From an uncultured Planococcus sp. (lineage in GTDB: Bacteria; Bacillota; Bacilli; Bacillales_A; Planococcaceae), in NCBI GenBank assembly GCA_947493585.1, contig CANLRI010000005.1:62001-126000 (forward strand): a stretch of DNA of 64,000 nucleotides, written 5' to 3'. The translations under genes were made by a program, and so were the position numbers. Below are positions 19,490 through 30,042 of this stretch, piece after piece (position 1 is the stretch's first letter; each line of letters starts with the position of its first letter). The notes below the pieces were generated by a model, which saw only the letters and a program-made list of their open reading frames with translations, ran no database searches and was not told where the DNA came from.

Positions 19490-19506
19490 TTTGACCTTCA
19501 TTGACC
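19490..19506 (+). promoter_or_regulatory. CtsR operator of clpP
   Basis: TTTGACCTTCATTGACC is a direct heptad repeat. Its reverse complement, GGTCAATGAAGGTCAAA, matches the CtsR box (GGTCAAANANRGTCAAA) with one mismatch in the first heptad. It overlaps the -35 region of the clpP promoter. Confidence 0.85.
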
Positions 19507-19520
19507 ATGATGTGTATGAT
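19491..19520 (+). promoter_or_regulatory. sigma-A-type promoter of clpP
   Basis: TTGACC (19491-19496), an 18-nt spacer, then TATGAT (19515-19520). The CtsR box covers the -35 element, so CtsR binding would exclude RNA polymerase. Confidence 0.65.
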
Positions 19521-19581
19521 GAATGTACGGCTGAACAGTGTTTCAGCAGCACTTACATTTACCCGAAGGAGGAAATTATCC

Positions 19582-20193
19582 ATGAATTTAATCCCAACAG
19601 TAATCGAACAGACAAGCAGAGGCGAACGGGCATACGATATCTATTCCCGCCTATTGAAAGACCGCGTCATCATGCTCGGCAGCGGAATCGATGATAATGT
19701 CGCGAACTCAATCGTTGCACAATTGCTATTCCTCGAAGCTGAAGATCCGGAAAAAGATATTTCCATCTATATCAATAGCCCAGGTGGCAGCATCACGGCC
19801 GGTATGGCAATCTACGATGTTATGCAGTTCATCAAGCCAGATGTTCAGACAGTATGCATCGGCATGGCTGCATCCATGGGTGCTTTCCTTCTTGCAGCCG
19901 GCACGAAAGGCAAGCGCTATGCATTGCCGAACGCTGAAGTCATGATTCACCAACCACTTGGCGGAGCTCAAGGACAAGCGACTGAAATTGAAATTGCCGC
20001 GAAACGCATCTTGTTCTTGCGCGAGAAATTGAACCAAATTCTATCTGAACGCACTGGACAACCACTTGAAGTGATTTCGCGCGATACAGACCGCGATAAC
20101 TTCATGACTGCAGAACGTGCGCTTGAATACGGTCTTATCGACCAAATTATCACACGCAACAAATTGCCGGAAAACCACGAAAAAGAAGATTAA
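19582..20193 (+). CDS. clpP: ATP-dependent Clp protease proteolytic subunit
   Basis: A 203-residue serine protease that assembles into a tetradecamer and works with ClpX, ClpC or ClpE unfoldases. It also destroys tmRNA-tagged proteins. The triad Ser98 (GMAASMG), His123 (VMIHQP) and Asp172 (DRDNFM) is intact, as are the oxyanion glycines in SPGGS. ATG at 19582 follows GAAGGAGGAAATTATCC. The in-frame upstream extension to 19501 would begin inside the promoter and is rejected. The CtsR operator upstream predicts heat- and stress-induction. Confidence 0.98.
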   Translation: MNLIPTVIEQTSRGERAYDIYSRLLKDRVIMLGSGIDDNVANSIVAQLLFLEAEDPEKDISIYINSPGGSITAGMAIYDVMQFIKPDVQTVCIGMAASMGAFLLAAGTKGKRYALPNAEVMIHQPLGGAQGQATEIEIAAKRILFLREKLNQILSERTGQPLEVISRDTDRDNFMTAERALEYGLIDQIITRNKLPENHEKED

Positions 20194-20199
20194 GTTACA

Positions 20200-20233
20200 C
20201 AAAAAGAGCTGCCCCTCGGGGCAGCTCTTTTTT
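20200..20233. terminator. bidirectional terminator between clpP and crh
   Basis: AAAGAGCTGCCCC / GGGGCAGCTCTTT with a 3-nt loop is flanked by A- and T-runs. It serves both clpP and the convergent crh operon. Confidence 0.85.
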
Positions 20234-20253
20234 TATGCTTAAGGCGCCTGGCT

Positions 20254-20511
20254 TTAAGCTTCTTTATCGATCAATTGCGCTAGCGCATCGACTGCTGAGT
20301 CTTCATCTGCGCCGTCTGCCGAAATCGTAACGTTCGTGCCTTTGCTGACAGCGAGGCTCATGATGCCCATGATGCTCTTGGCATTGACTTTCTTGTCGCC
20401 TTTTTCCAAGTATACATCCGAACTATAGCGATTGGCTTCTTGTACGAACAATGCGGCCTGCCTTGCTTGTAATCCTGATTTCAATTGCACTTCCACTTGT
20501 TTTTCTACCAT
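20254..20511 (-). CDS. crh: HPr-like catabolite repression protein Crh
   Basis: An 85-residue HPr homologue that acts as a CcpA co-repressor when phosphorylated on Ser46 by HprK. Ser46 is present in AKSIMGIMS. Residue 15 is Gln rather than the phosphotransfer His of HPr, which identifies Crh. The HPr phosphorylation loop here reads QARQ: position 18, proline in B. subtilis Crh and in HPr, is glutamine. It is the last gene of yvcI-rapZ-glmR-whiA-crh, as in B. subtilis. HprK is also in this window (36189-37115). Confidence 0.93.
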   Translation of the reverse strand: MVEKQVEVQLKSGLQARQAALFVQEANRYSSDVYLEKGDKKVNAKSIMGIMSLAVSKGTNVTISADGADEDSAVDALAQLIDKEA

Positions 20512-20567
20512 GCATATCCTCCTCCGAAAACTTGACTGTCACGCAATCTATAGAAAAGAGCAGCCTG

Positions 20568-21518
20568 TTACCGGCTGATCGTTTCGCCTTTTCTTAATGA
20601 CTCGGCAATCTCATCGATTTTCCGAAGCCTGTGGTTGACGCCTGACTTGCTTACTTTTCCTGCCGATACCATCTCACCCAGTTCTTTCAGTGTGACATCC
20701 TGGTACTCCACACGCAAGCGGGCAATCTCTTTTAAGCGGTCCGGCAATTGGTCGATGCCGATCACTTGGTCGATAAAGCGTATGTTTTCGATCTGCCGCA
20801 GCGCCGCATCGATGGTCTTGTTCAAATTGGCCGTTTCACAATTGACTAAGCGATTGACGCTATTGCGCATGTCGCGGAGAATCCGGACATCCTCGAATTT
20901 CAACAGCGCCGAGTGGGCGCCAGTCAAGCTAAGGAAATCAGAAATTTTTTCTGCTTCCTTCAAGTAAGTCACAAAACCTTTTTTCCGTTCGATCATTTTC
21001 GCGTTCAACTGGAAATGGTTCATCAAGATGACCAGCGCTTCAGCGTGGTCTTTATAGGAAGAATATACTTCCAAATGATAAGAGGAAGTTTCGGGATTGT
21101 TGACCGATCCCCCGGCCAAAAAGGCACCGCGCAAATAAGAGCGCTTGCAGCATGTTGTCGAAATCAGTTCAGGGGAGATGTCCTGCTGGAACTGGAAGCC
21201 TTCCGACAAGATCAACAAATCCTCAAGCACGAATTTTGCGCCTTCCCGCAAGCGGCAAATATAGACATTGTTTTTTTTCAACCGCATCTTTTTACGGACC
21301 AATAGTTCCACCGGATATGCTTTGTAGAAGCGCTTTAGCAAAGTATAGATCCTTCTGGCAATCGCTGCGTTTTCCGTTTGAATATCCAGGCTCAACTGGC
21401 GGTTGGAAAATGACAGCGTGCCGTTCATGCGGATCATCGACGACAGCTCTGCTTTTCCGCAGCAATCATCTACTTCAATTTGGGTCATTTCTTTTTTTGT
21501 TTCTGATGCAAAAGACAA
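20568..21518 (-). CDS. whiA: DNA-binding protein WhiA
   Basis: A 316-residue member of the WhiA family (B. subtilis YvcL): an N-terminal LAGLIDADG-like domain without nuclease residues (about 1-215) and a C-terminal helix-turn-helix (about 220-316, [32 protein letters not shown]). In Bacillus it influences cell division and chromosome segregation; in Streptomyces it is a sporulation regulator. The conserved [21 protein letters not shown] segment is visible. It lies between glmR and crh in the operon. Confidence 0.95.
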   Translation of the reverse strand: MSFASETKKEMTQIEVDDCCGKAELSSMIRMNGTLSFSNRQLSLDIQTENAAIARRIYTLLKRFYKAYPVELLVRKKMRLKKNNVYICRLREGAKFVLEDLLILSEGFQFQQDISPELISTTCCKRSYLRGAFLAGGSVNNPETSSYHLEVYSSYKDHAEALVILMNHFQLNAKMIERKKGFVTYLKEAEKISDFLSLTGAHSALLKFEDVRILRDMRNSVNRLVNCETANLNKTIDAALRQIENIRFIDQVIGIDQLPDRLKEIARLRVEYQDVTLKELGEMVSAGKVSKSGVNHRLRKIDEIAESLRKGETISR

Positions 21519-21539
21519 TTATGCCCCCCCTTTCAAGCT

Positions 21540-22532
21540 TTAGGAATACCGTTGCTGCGATGATTGTGATTCGCTGCTGGTGTATTCAAAAAGCCATTTC
21601 GCCACTTTCATCGGTTCATGCCGGACGGCTTCACCGAAAATATTTGCAATGTCGTGGCGATATACTTCAAGCCCCATATTTCTCAGGCGCTCTTCATCGT
21701 ATTCCACCGGCCATGCTTTTTCTTTTTTGTATCTTTCAGCTACACCTTGTGGCATTTGGACTTTATCGATCAAAATGGCATCGAGAAAGTTCACGCCTAC
21801 ATGATCGTATAAGGCTTTCACGTGATCTGAAGCCGTATAACCGTATGTTTCACCCGCTTGGGTCATCAAATTGCAAATATAGATTTTTCTCGCCTCGGCC
21901 TCGAGCAGCGCTTTTTTGATATCCTTCACGAGCAAATTCGGCAAGATGCTCGTGTATAAGGAGCCTGGCCCGATGACGATGACATCAGCTGATTGAATCG
22001 CCTGAATGGTATCTGGCAGAGTCTTGACTCCGGCTGGTTCCAGGAATACCCGCTTAATCGGCTGTAGATAAGCGGGTATTTTGGACTCGCCTTTGATGAT
22101 GGTTCCATCTTCAAGCTCTGCATTCAACGTGACCAATTGATTGGCGGCAGGCAAAACTGTTCCGTTGACGTTCAAGACGCGGCTCATTTCCCGGACTGCG
22201 TGCGAAAAATCGCCCGTCAGATCGGTCAATGCCGCAAGCATTAGATTGCCCAGTGAATGCCCTTCCAAATCAAGCGAATGCTTGAAGCGATATTGGAACA
22301 TTTCAGCTACGAATGGCTCGGCATCCGAAAGTGCAGCCATGACGTTGCGAATGTCTCCTGGCGGCGGGATATCCAAGTCATCGCGCAAACGCCCAGAGCT
22401 TCCTCCGTCGTCTGCCACCGTCACTATTGCCGTCAAGTCGAGCGGAAAAGTTTTTAAGCCCCTCAGCAAAGTGGACAGACCGGTCCCGCCCCCGATGATT
22501 ACGACTCTTTTTTGCTGGAGACTTTTTTCCAT
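21540..22532 (-). CDS. glmR: gluconeogenesis factor GlmR/YvcK
   Basis: A 330-residue YvcK/CofD-like protein. In B. subtilis it stimulates GlmS to feed UDP-GlcNAc synthesis and is needed on gluconeogenic carbon sources. The family motif GGGTGLSTLLRGLK is at residues 14-27, followed by TVADDGGSSGRLR, ALSDAEP, GHSLGNLMLAALT and VIGPGSLYTSILPNLLV. It sits 4 nt after rapZ. CofD relatives transfer lactyl-phosphate groups, but this subgroup is not thought to make F420. Confidence 0.95.
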   Translation of the reverse strand: MEKSLQQKRVVIIGGGTGLSTLLRGLKTFPLDLTAIVTVADDGGSSGRLRDDLDIPPPGDIRNVMAALSDAEPFVAEMFQYRFKHSLDLEGHSLGNLMLAALTDLTGDFSHAVREMSRVLNVNGTVLPAANQLVTLNAELEDGTIIKGESKIPAYLQPIKRVFLEPAGVKTLPDTIQAIQSADVIVIGPGSLYTSILPNLLVKDIKKALLEAEARKIYICNLMTQAGETYGYTASDHVKALYDHVGVNFLDAILIDKVQMPQGVAERYKKEKAWPVEYDEERLRNMGLEVYRHDIANIFGEAVRHEPMKVAKWLFEYTSSESQSSQQRYS

Positions 22533-22536
22533 ATGC

Positions 22537-23418
22537 TCAGCCCTTTCTGATTTTCACATCTCTATGCGTAATGCTGACTTTGTTGTTTTTCGACAGGTAC
22601 TTCCCGAAATACTCAGCAAGCGTCACGGATCGATGCTGGCCGCCCGTGCAGCCAAAAGCGATGACCAATTGCGCTTTGCCTTCTTGTTTGTACTGGGGAA
22701 TCATGAAATTGAATAAATCCTCCAGCTTTGCCACCAATGTCTGTGTTTCCTGCCATTTCAACACGTAATCCGAAACCGGTTGATCCAAGCCCGATTGTGG
22801 ATTCAATTCTTCTATATAATAAGGATTCGGCAAAAAGCGCACATCGAATACCAAATCGGCATCGATCGGCATGCCGTGCTTAAAGCCGAAAGACATCAAA
22901 TTGACCGTGAAGACATTGCTCGTTTTCGATGCAAAATCCGAGGTGATTTTCTCTTTCAGCTGGCGCGGGCTCATATCTGATGTGTTATACATATAATGGG
23001 CCCGTCCTTGCAGATCTTTCAGCATATCCCGTTCCTTTTTAATGCCGCCAAGCACAAGCCCGCCTGGTGACAACGGATGGGAACGGCGCGTTTCTTTATA
23101 GCGGCTGACGAGCGTTTGGTTTTCCGCATCAAGAAACAGGATGGTGATCGACACTTCCGGTTCTTTCGATAGATCATCGATTGCATCGACGAGGCTGGCG
23201 AAAAAATCGCCGCCGCGAAGGTCCATGACCGCTGCGACGCGTTTCATCGATTTGCCCGAATCCCGCATCAATTTAATGAATGTTGGGAGCAGTGCCGGGG
23301 GAAGGTTATCAATTGTGAAAAAACCAAGGTCTTCAAAACTTTGGATCGCCACTGTCTTGCCGGCCCCGGACATGCCGGTGATAATGATCAATTCGGTTTC
23401 TTCATTGTGCTTATCCAT
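22537..23418 (-). CDS. rapZ: RNase adapter/nucleotide-binding protein RapZ (YvcJ)
   Basis: A 293-residue P-loop protein with Walker A GMSGAGKT at residues 15-22 and a Walker B-like [13 protein letters not shown]. The conserved C-terminal domain has the family segments [26 protein letters not shown] and [14 protein letters not shown]. In E. coli RapZ guides RNase E to the GlmZ sRNA and senses glucosamine 6-phosphate. In Bacillus YvcJ binds nucleotides and affects competence. It overlaps yvcI by 8 bp and precedes glmR, which also acts in the GlmS pathway. Confidence 0.94.
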   Translation of the reverse strand: MDKHNEETELIIITGMSGAGKTVAIQSFEDLGFFTIDNLPPALLPTFIKLMRDSGKSMKRVAAVMDLRGGDFFASLVDAIDDLSKEPEVSITILFLDAENQTLVSRYKETRRSHPLSPGGLVLGGIKKERDMLKDLQGRAHYMYNTSDMSPRQLKEKITSDFASKTSNVFTVNLMSFGFKHGMPIDADLVFDVRFLPNPYYIEELNPQSGLDQPVSDYVLKWQETQTLVAKLEDLFNFMIPQYKQEGKAQLVIAFGCTGGQHRSVTLAEYFGKYLSKNNKVSITHRDVKIRKG

Positions 23419-23896
23419 GCTGGCGATTCACCTCTTCGGTCGATGATTGGATGTTCTCTTCTAACAGTTCAAATTCGGGCGTATAATAGAAAGTCCCATA
23501 TTGAACGCCTTCCTGATAAGCTGCAAATAATAGATTCGTCCGGTCCCCTTCCGCCATTGGCAAGGTATGCAGACTCTCCACTGGATGCCATTCGAGAATC
23601 CCTTCACGCGTTTCTTCGAACGGCGTCCCGTGGAGCTGTGTCGCCCGGAACGTAAAGAGCATCCATTCGTCCACTGCCTGTCCGTTTTCCTGGATCATCA
23701 TCGTGTACACGCCTTTCAAGTGAACCCCGGACGGTTCTGTATTCGTTTCTTCCCGGAACTCACGGATGGCCGCTTCATAAATCGATTCGCCGCTTTCCAT
23801 TTTGCCGCCAGGAGCTACGTACCAATCCCTGCGCGGCTTTTTCATCAACAATACTTTGCCATTCTCTATTAGCAATAAATTCGCGATTCGCTGCAC
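23411..23896 (-). CDS. yvcI: NUDIX hydrolase YvcI
   Basis: A 161-residue NUDIX-fold hydrolase. The NUDIX box is intact ([21 protein letters not shown]), giving the Mg2+-binding REFREE helix. The likely substrate is a nucleoside diphosphate linked to another group; an 8-oxo-dGTPase role is often predicted but not shown. The start is GTG at 23894-23896 with GGAG 8 nt upstream. The ATG at 23932 would lie upstream of the transcription start predicted from the promoter at 23931-23960. It is the first gene of the rapZ-glmR-whiA-crh operon. Confidence 0.85.
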   Translation of the reverse strand: MQRIANLLLIENGKVLLMKKPRRDWYVAPGGKMESGESIYEAAIREFREETNTEPSGVHLKGVYTMMIQENGQAVDEWMLFTFRATQLHGTPFEETREGILEWHPVESLHTLPMAEGDRTNLLFAAYQEGVQYGTFYYTPEFELLEENIQSSTEEVNRQHG

Positions 23897-23930
23897 ATTT
23901 GCCACTCCGCATCTAATATAAACTATTTTC

Positions 23931-23960
23931 ATTATACATCTATCCTGGCGTGTCATGCAA
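23931..23960 (-). promoter_or_regulatory. sigma-A promoter of the yvcI-crh operon
   Basis: Minus strand: TTGCAT (23955-23960), an 18-nt spacer, then a consensus TATAAT (23931-23936). The predicted start near 23924 leaves a leader of about 28 nt before the GTG. Confidence 0.7.
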
Positions 23961-24102
23961 AAGAATGCAAAAAAAGAGGCCACTCCCCGGATATTCCGGA
24001 AAGCAGCCTGTCAAAGATAACTATATAAAAAGGGGGTTGATTTACACTACTTACTATACCTCTTTTGCATGACAATGCTGTTACAAACGGATTAAGAAAG
24101 CG

Positions 24103-25077
<975 letters not shown>

Positions 25078-25129
25078 TTATCACTAGCTAAATCGTAAAG
25101 CAATAAACTGCCGTCTTCAACTTTTATGC

Positions 25130-26656
25130 CTAGTCCTTGAAATTCGGCAAAAAGCCGCTTAATTCATCGACATATTTGGACATCGTTGCGGCAGACGTGC
25201 CGAATTTCACGGCAACTGCTTTTTTTGTGGTTTCCCGCTTTTCCGCTGATTCAACCATATAACTGACGGCAGCAGCAAGCGCTGTAGGATTGCGGAACGC
25301 ATAATTGCTATCAAAAGCTTGTTCCGCCAGCAAGAACCATAATTGGAAGATGGCGTCATTTTCTCGGTCGACCATCCCTTTTTGATAATACAGGCGCTCT
25401 GCTGTTTCCATCGCACGTAAAAAGGCTTTTTCTTCTTTCACTGATTCCCGAAATGGATGTCCGAGCGCATAACCGAGCATATATGTTTCCAAAACGGACG
25501 GCTGCTCGGATTTCAGCCAATTTGGGTGCGAAATGATTTCTTGTTTATGGGAAGATTTCCCAAGTAAAAACAAACCGTAAATACGCTCGCTTAAATTCGG
25601 ATGGTCAAGTTTATAGCTGAGAAAATCGCGGTCATGTTCAAGCGCATCGACATTCGGCATCACTGCCTGTTCTCCCCACGGCTCATATCCTTCTTTGGCC
25701 GGGTCCATCCGCTTCAATTGCTCCCACGCGTACTTTGCGGTTTCTTCATGCCCTGAATGATAAGCAGCGTGCGACAGCCAGAAATAAAACGCCGGGTCTC
25801 CATCAAATCCGCGTTTTTGCAAGCTTTTCAACCAACGGTATGCTTCCTTGTATTTTCCGACCAAAGCGAAAGTCGCACCCAATTTATAGCGGTGCTCAAA
25901 GACATACGGCTGGATCTTTTTCAGCAAGCCAAGAATATCATCCAATTCATCGTTTTTCTCATAATAATGGAACACTGCTAAATTGCATAAGGCATGCAAG
26001 TTGCCGGTGTTTCTGCGAAGCACATCATGAAGCAGCGTTTTGGCCATTTCCGTTTCTCCGATATAAAAATATGCCAGCGCCAAGTTATTATATGCCCCCC
26101 AGAAATCCGGCTTTTCTGCAATGACTTCTTCCAATATCTCAATCGCTTCCGGAAATTTGCCTTGTTCCATCAAGCGGCGCGCTTTTTCTTGGAGGTAATA
26201 ATATTCGCTATTGTGGGCTTCGCCATCATCATCGAACAGCTGCCAGTCTTCTTGCTCGGCAAAATCGATGATTTCCATCGCTTCCGCTGCATAGCTTCCG
26301 CGGGTATCTTTTTCAAGATAATCCTTGGCATATTTCCGGGCATCAAAAAACAAGCCCAAATGTGCATGGACTTCAGCCAAAAAGAATAAAATATTCGGTT
26401 CTTCCGGATCGAGCTTATGCGCAGTGCGCAATTCATCCATCGCCAGCTCGAATTCCTGCCGCTCCATCAGCACCACTCCATAATGCATGAGGATAAGCGG
26501 ATCATCCGGAGTTAGTTCTTTCGCCCGCTGCAAATACTTATAAGCTTTATCGTATTGTTCGCGCTGCAGTTCCTTGAGTGCTTTTTGATAGTAAAATTCC
26601 CCTGTCGGAATGAATGATACGACATTGTCGAAATTTTTTCTTTTGTTTTTCTCCAA
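25130..26656 (-). CDS. tetratricopeptide repeat protein, YvcD-like
   Basis: A 508-residue soluble helical protein. Several TPR-type 34-residue repeats are visible, for example QYDKAYKYLQRAKELTPDDPLILMHYGVVLMERQ (about 35-68) and EAIEILEEVIAEKPDFWGAYNNLALAYFYIG (about 170-200), with more up to about 320. The C-terminal part is less repetitive. It occupies the place of B. subtilis yvcD, between the his operon and trxB. The partner is unknown, and a scaffold role is inferred. It starts at TTG with a CGGAGGC site. The leader contains the hairpin that also ends the his operon. Confidence 0.85.
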   Translation of the reverse strand: MEKNKRKNFDNVVSFIPTGEFYYQKALKELQREQYDKAYKYLQRAKELTPDDPLILMHYGVVLMERQEFELAMDELRTAHKLDPEEPNILFFLAEVHAHLGLFFDARKYAKDYLEKDTRGSYAAEAMEIIDFAEQEDWQLFDDDGEAHNSEYYYLQEKARRLMEQGKFPEAIEILEEVIAEKPDFWGAYNNLALAYFYIGETEMAKTLLHDVLRRNTGNLHALCNLAVFHYYEKNDELDDILGLLKKIQPYVFEHRYKLGATFALVGKYKEAYRWLKSLQKRGFDGDPAFYFWLSHAAYHSGHEETAKYAWEQLKRMDPAKEGYEPWGEQAVMPNVDALEHDRDFLSYKLDHPNLSERIYGLFLLGKSSHKQEIISHPNWLKSEQPSVLETYMLGYALGHPFRESVKEEKAFLRAMETAERLYYQKGMVDRENDAIFQLWFLLAEQAFDSNYAFRNPTALAAAVSYMVESAEKRETTKKAVAVKFGTSAATMSKYVDELSGFLPNFKD

Positions 26657-26675
26657 AATATGCCTCCGTAACAGG

Positions 26676-26700
26676 AAAAGGAACGACCTGAATCGTTCCT
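26676..26700 (-). terminator. his operon terminator, inside the TPR-gene leader
   Basis: The 8-bp stem AGGAACGA / TCGTTCCT is followed by TTTTCC on the minus strand. It lies downstream of the extended -10 promoter for the TPR gene, so it may also attenuate that transcript. Confidence 0.5.
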
Positions 26701-26718
26701 ATCCCTAAATGTGCTGTT

Positions 26719-26727
26719 ATTATAGCA
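26719..26727 (-). promoter_or_regulatory. extended -10 promoter of the TPR gene
   Basis: Minus strand TGCTATAAT: a consensus TATAAT (26719-26724) with an extended TGn. No good -35 is seen, as expected for an extended -10 site. Confidence 0.5.
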
Positions 26728-26741
26728 TATTTCCCTATTAT

Positions 26742-27365
26742 TTACTTGTCCTTTTTCGCGGCGTGGCGTTCTTCGAGCACGCCTGTCACTTCTGTGAAAT
26801 CAACTTTCTGCTCCTGCAGCAAAACGAGCAAGTGATAAAGCAAGTCTGCGCTTTCCGTTGCCAATTCTCGTGCATCACGGTTTTTTGCAGCAATGATGAC
26901 TTCTGCTGCTTCTTCCCCGACTTTCTTGCAGATCTTATCGACCCCTTCTTCAAACAGATAAGTCGTATAAGCGCCTTCTGGCATATCGCTTTCGCGTTGT
27001 TTGATCAAAGCGCTAAGTTCTGTAATCATGTCTGATGCTGAAGCCGTGCGTTCTCCCGCCAAGGTTTCATAAAAACAGCTCGTTTCTCCTGTATGACAGG
27101 CCGGTCCGTTCGGGATCACTTCATAAATCAAGGAATCTCCGTCGCAATCGATCTGCACGGATTGGACACGCTGCGTATTGCCGCTGGTCGCGCCTTTATT
27201 CCATAGTTCCTTGCGGCTTCTTGAGTACAGCCAGGTTTCTTTCGTGTCGATCGTGCGCTTGACCGCTTCTTCGTTGGCATAAGCCAAAGTCAGCACTTGT
27301 TTTGTAGTTGCATCCTGCAATATGACGGGCACTAACCCGTTTTCATCGTATTTCACATTTGTCAC
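26742..27365 (-). CDS. hisIE: bifunctional phosphoribosyl-AMP cyclohydrolase/phosphoribosyl-ATP pyrophosphatase
   Basis: A 207-residue fusion performing steps 2 and 3 of histidine synthesis. The HisI part (about 1-105) carries the Zn/Mg ligands in QIDCDGDSL and the cysteines of [13 protein letters not shown]. The HisE part (about 115-207) has [19 protein letters not shown] and [13 protein letters not shown]. It starts at GTG overlapping the hisF stop by 4 bp (GTGA) and is the last gene of the operon. Confidence 0.96.
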   Translation of the reverse strand: MTNVKYDENGLVPVILQDATTKQVLTLAYANEEAVKRTIDTKETWLYSRSRKELWNKGATSGNTQRVQSVQIDCDGDSLIYEVIPNGPACHTGETSCFYETLAGERTASASDMITELSALIKQRESDMPEGAYTTYLFEEGVDKICKKVGEEAAEVIIAAKNRDARELATESADLLYHLLVLLQEQKVDFTEVTGVLEERHAAKKDK

Positions 27366-28114
27366 CGGACATTCACTCCTTCTCGCTGCAGATACTGTTT
27401 CACTTCTCTGACGCTCGTTTCTTTATAATGGAAGATCGATGCCGCAAGTGCTGCATCAGCATCTGCTTGTTCGAATACTTCCTTGAAATGCTCACGGTTT
27501 CCTGCACCGCCGCTTGCGATTACAGGCACCTCTACGGCATCACGCACCGCTTTGGTGAGCGCGACATCGAATCCGTCTTTTTGCCCGTCGCTGTCCATGC
27601 TGGTCAAAAGCAACTCCCCAGCACCTAAAGCAACCGCTCGTTTCGCCCATTCGATCGCATCCCACTCGGTCCGGTTACGGCCTCCGTGCGTGTAAACGTC
27701 CCAGCTGTCTCCGTTTCTTTTTGCGTCGATAGCGACGACGATGCACTGCGACCCAAAGAAATCCGCGCCTTCTTTGATCAATTCCGGCCGGTCGAGAGCT
27801 GCCGTATTCAAGGATACCTTATCCGCTCCAGCACGCAGCAAGCGTTTCATGTCGTCAAGTGTCCGGATGCCCCCGCCTACGGTAAAGGGAATCGAGAGTT
27901 CCGTGGCAACAATGCGCACCACTTCGACCATCGTCTCTTTGCCTTCGTGTGAAGCGGAGATGTCCAGGAAGACCAATTCATCCGCGCCTTGTTCATCGTA
28001 GAATTTGGCAAGCTCCACAGGGTCTCCTGCATCCCGAAGTTCCACAAAACTTACGCCTTTTACGACGCGCCCTTCTTTCACATCAAGGCAAGGGATGATG
28101 CGTTTTGTCAGCAT
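27362..28114 (-). CDS. hisF: imidazole glycerol phosphate synthase, cyclase subunit
   Basis: A 250-residue TIM barrel that joins ammonia from HisH to PRFAR, yielding imidazole glycerol phosphate and AICAR. The start [17 protein letters not shown] contains catalytic Asp11. The second aspartate is near 130 in VVAIDAKRN, and the phosphate-binding GGGIRTLDD and VIASGGAGN segments are present. It overlaps hisA by 7 bp and hisIE by 4 bp. Confidence 0.97.
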   Translation of the reverse strand: MLTKRIIPCLDVKEGRVVKGVSFVELRDAGDPVELAKFYDEQGADELVFLDISASHEGKETMVEVVRIVATELSIPFTVGGGIRTLDDMKRLLRAGADKVSLNTAALDRPELIKEGADFFGSQCIVVAIDAKRNGDSWDVYTHGGRNRTEWDAIEWAKRAVALGAGELLLTSMDSDGQKDGFDVALTKAVRDAVEVPVIASGGAGNREHFKEVFEQADADAALAASIFHYKETSVREVKQYLQREGVNVR

Positions 28115-28836
28115 GATAGCGCCTCCTCAAGCGTGAAGCGGTTTTCATACAAAGCTTTGCCGATAATCAGTCCAGCAATCGGGCTGTCGGCTGCCGCTTG
28201 TTTGACTTTTTTTACGTCATCGAGTGTTCCGATACCGCCGGACACGATGACTTGTGAAGCGTCATCTGCGACGAGCTTTCGGTTGGCGTCGATATTCGGC
28301 CCGGCAAGCGTGCCATCCGTCGAAATATCGGTATAGATGAAATGTTTGGCCCCTTTTGAAGCAAAATAAGCGGCCACTTCAGATGCCGGTTTATGGGATG
28401 TTTCAATCCATCCTTCTGTCGCCGCCATGCCGTCTTTCGCATCGATGCCGATGACGATCCGCTCTGCGCCGAACTCCTCGATAAATGACGCAACCAGTTC
28501 CGGCTCTCTTACAGCCAAGCTGCCGATAATGACGCGGGCAACGCCGTTCGATAAATAATGCTCGATGTCTTCACGGCTGCGGATGCCGCCGCCCACTTGG
28601 ATGTTGGCATCGAGTTTTGCCGCTTCGATGACCACTTGGTCGTTGATGCGGCTGCCGTCTTTCGCACCGTCCAAATCGACCATGTGAATCCACTGAGCCC
28701 CAGCTTCTACAAAACTTTTCGCCATCTCAACAGGCGAGTCCGCATAGACCGTCTCCTGGCCATAATCACCTTGGAACAAACGGACGCATTTGCCGTTCCT
28801 CAAGTCGATTGCCGGATAAATTTGAAATTCACTCAT
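28108..28836 (-). CDS. hisA: ProFAR isomerase
   Basis: A 242-residue (beta-alpha)8 isomerase converting ProFAR to PRFAR, step 4 of the pathway. The opening [20 protein letters not shown] contains catalytic Asp8. The second-half aspartate ([10 protein letters not shown]) and the phosphate loops VGGGIRS and VSGGIGTL are present. ATG at 28834-28836 follows an AGGGGGGA site; the upstream ATG in frame lies within hisH without a good site. It overlaps hisH by 8 bp. Confidence 0.96.
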   Translation of the reverse strand: MSEFQIYPAIDLRNGKCVRLFQGDYGQETVYADSPVEMAKSFVEAGAQWIHMVDLDGAKDGSRINDQVVIEAAKLDANIQVGGGIRSREDIEHYLSNGVARVIIGSLAVREPELVASFIEEFGAERIVIGIDAKDGMAATEGWIETSHKPASEVAAYFASKGAKHFIYTDISTDGTLAGPNIDANRKLVADDASQVIVSGGIGTLDDVKKVKQAAADSPIAGLIIGKALYENRFTLEEALSC

Positions 28837-29458
28837 GGAAATCCCCCCTGACATTTGCAATCCACTGCGCCAATAAATAATGACCGAACTCGCCCGATTT
28901 TTCCGGATGGAATTGCATCCCCGTAATCAATCCGCCGCCGACAACACCCGGCACTTCAAGCTCGCCGTATTCAGCTGTCGCGAAGACTTCTGTGCGGGTT
29001 GTCTCGGTCGCTAAAAACGAGTGGACAAAATAAACATGTGTATCTTCCAGTACATCTTCAAGCCAATACGGCTGTTGCGTGAAGTTCAGGCGGTTCCATC
29101 CCATGTGCGGGATACGGTAAGCGCCTTTTGGAAAGCGTCGGATATGGCCCTTTAATAAACCGAGCCCTTTGACCGGACGGCCTTCTTCGCTGTCTTCATA
29201 CAATAACTGCATGCCCAGGCAAATGCCAAGCAATGGAATCTTCCGCTCAGGCAGCGTACGGATAAATTCAGCTAATCCTTTTTCATCCAAGCGCTTCATG
29301 GCATCCGGAAAAGCGCCGACACCTGGTAGTAAGATCGCATCCGCTTCCGCCAACACTTCCGCGTCGTCTGAGGTGATGACGGTACATTCCAGTTTTTTCA
29401 ATGCCTGTTCGACACTGAATAAATTGCCCATGCCGTAATCAATGATACCGATGATCAT
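28829..29458 (-). CDS. hisH: imidazole glycerol phosphate synthase, glutaminase subunit
   Basis: A 209-residue class I glutamine amidotransferase that supplies ammonia to HisF. The triad is Cys80 (LGICLGMQLL) with His and Glu in GMQFHPEKSG. It sits between hisB (4-bp overlap) and hisA (8-bp overlap), so HisH and HisF are made together with HisA from one transcript. Confidence 0.96.
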   Translation of the reverse strand: MIIGIIDYGMGNLFSVEQALKKLECTVITSDDAEVLAEADAILLPGVGAFPDAMKRLDEKGLAEFIRTLPERKIPLLGICLGMQLLYEDSEEGRPVKGLGLLKGHIRRFPKGAYRIPHMGWNRLNFTQQPYWLEDVLEDTHVYFVHSFLATETTRTEVFATAEYGELEVPGVVGGGLITGMQFHPEKSGEFGHYLLAQWIANVRGDFHE

Positions 29459-30042
29459 GTTAAAAGCCCCTTTGTAGACGGAACGCCTTCTACGCGTGGA
29501 TCAATCATTGTCGCGTCATCGAGCGCGCGGGCAAGCGCCTTGAAGACCGCTTCGATGATGTGATGCGTATTGCGCCCATAATGCACGATGACGTGGACAT
29601 TCATGCGTGACTCTAACGCGAACTTCCACAGAAACTCATGGACGAGTTCCGTATCGAATGCGCCGACCTTTGCGTTCGGGATATCTCCGCGGAATTCCAA
29701 GTGAGGACGGTTCGAACAATCGATGACGACTTGTGCAAGCGCATCATCCATCGGCACAAATGCATTGCCGTAACGTCGCAAGCCTTTTTTCTCGCCGAGA
29801 GCCTCAAGCACTGCCTGGCCGAGGACGATGCCGATGTCTTCTGTTGTGTGATGGTCGTCGATATGGGTATCGCCGTTTGCGTGAATGCGCCCGTCGAACT
29901 GGCCATGCTTGATAAAAAGATCCAGCATATGGTCCATGAAGGGCACTCCCGTATTGATATCTGCCTGCCCTTTCCCGTCGAGTGAAAAGCTGACAGCAAT
30001 TTCCGTTTCATTGGTTTTTCGTGTGATATCCGATTTTCTCAT
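29455..30042 (-). CDS. hisB: imidazoleglycerol-phosphate dehydratase
   Basis: A 195-residue Mn2+-dependent dehydratase, monofunctional as usual in Bacillales. The duplicated metal-binding segments HIDDHHTTEDIGI and HYGRNTHHIIEAVFKA are visible, as is PFMDHMLDLFIKHG. ATG at 30040-30042 follows AAAGGAGA; an in-frame TTG seven codons upstream overlaps that site. It overlaps hisD by 4 bp. Confidence 0.96.
   Translation of the reverse strand: MRKSDITRKTNETEIAVSFSLDGKGQADINTGVPFMDHMLDLFIKHGQFDGRIHANGDTHIDDHHTTEDIGIVLGQAVLEALGEKKGLRRYGNAFVPMDDALAQVVIDCSNRPHLEFRGDIPNAKVGAFDTELVHEFLWKFALESRMNVHVIVHYGRNTHHIIEAVFKALARALDDATMIDPRVEGVPSTKGLLT

Noticed and set aside
21152..21919. 255-codon plus-strand frame across whiA and glmR
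   Set aside because: It spans two well-supported genes on the other strand, has no ribosome site or domain, and has biased composition.
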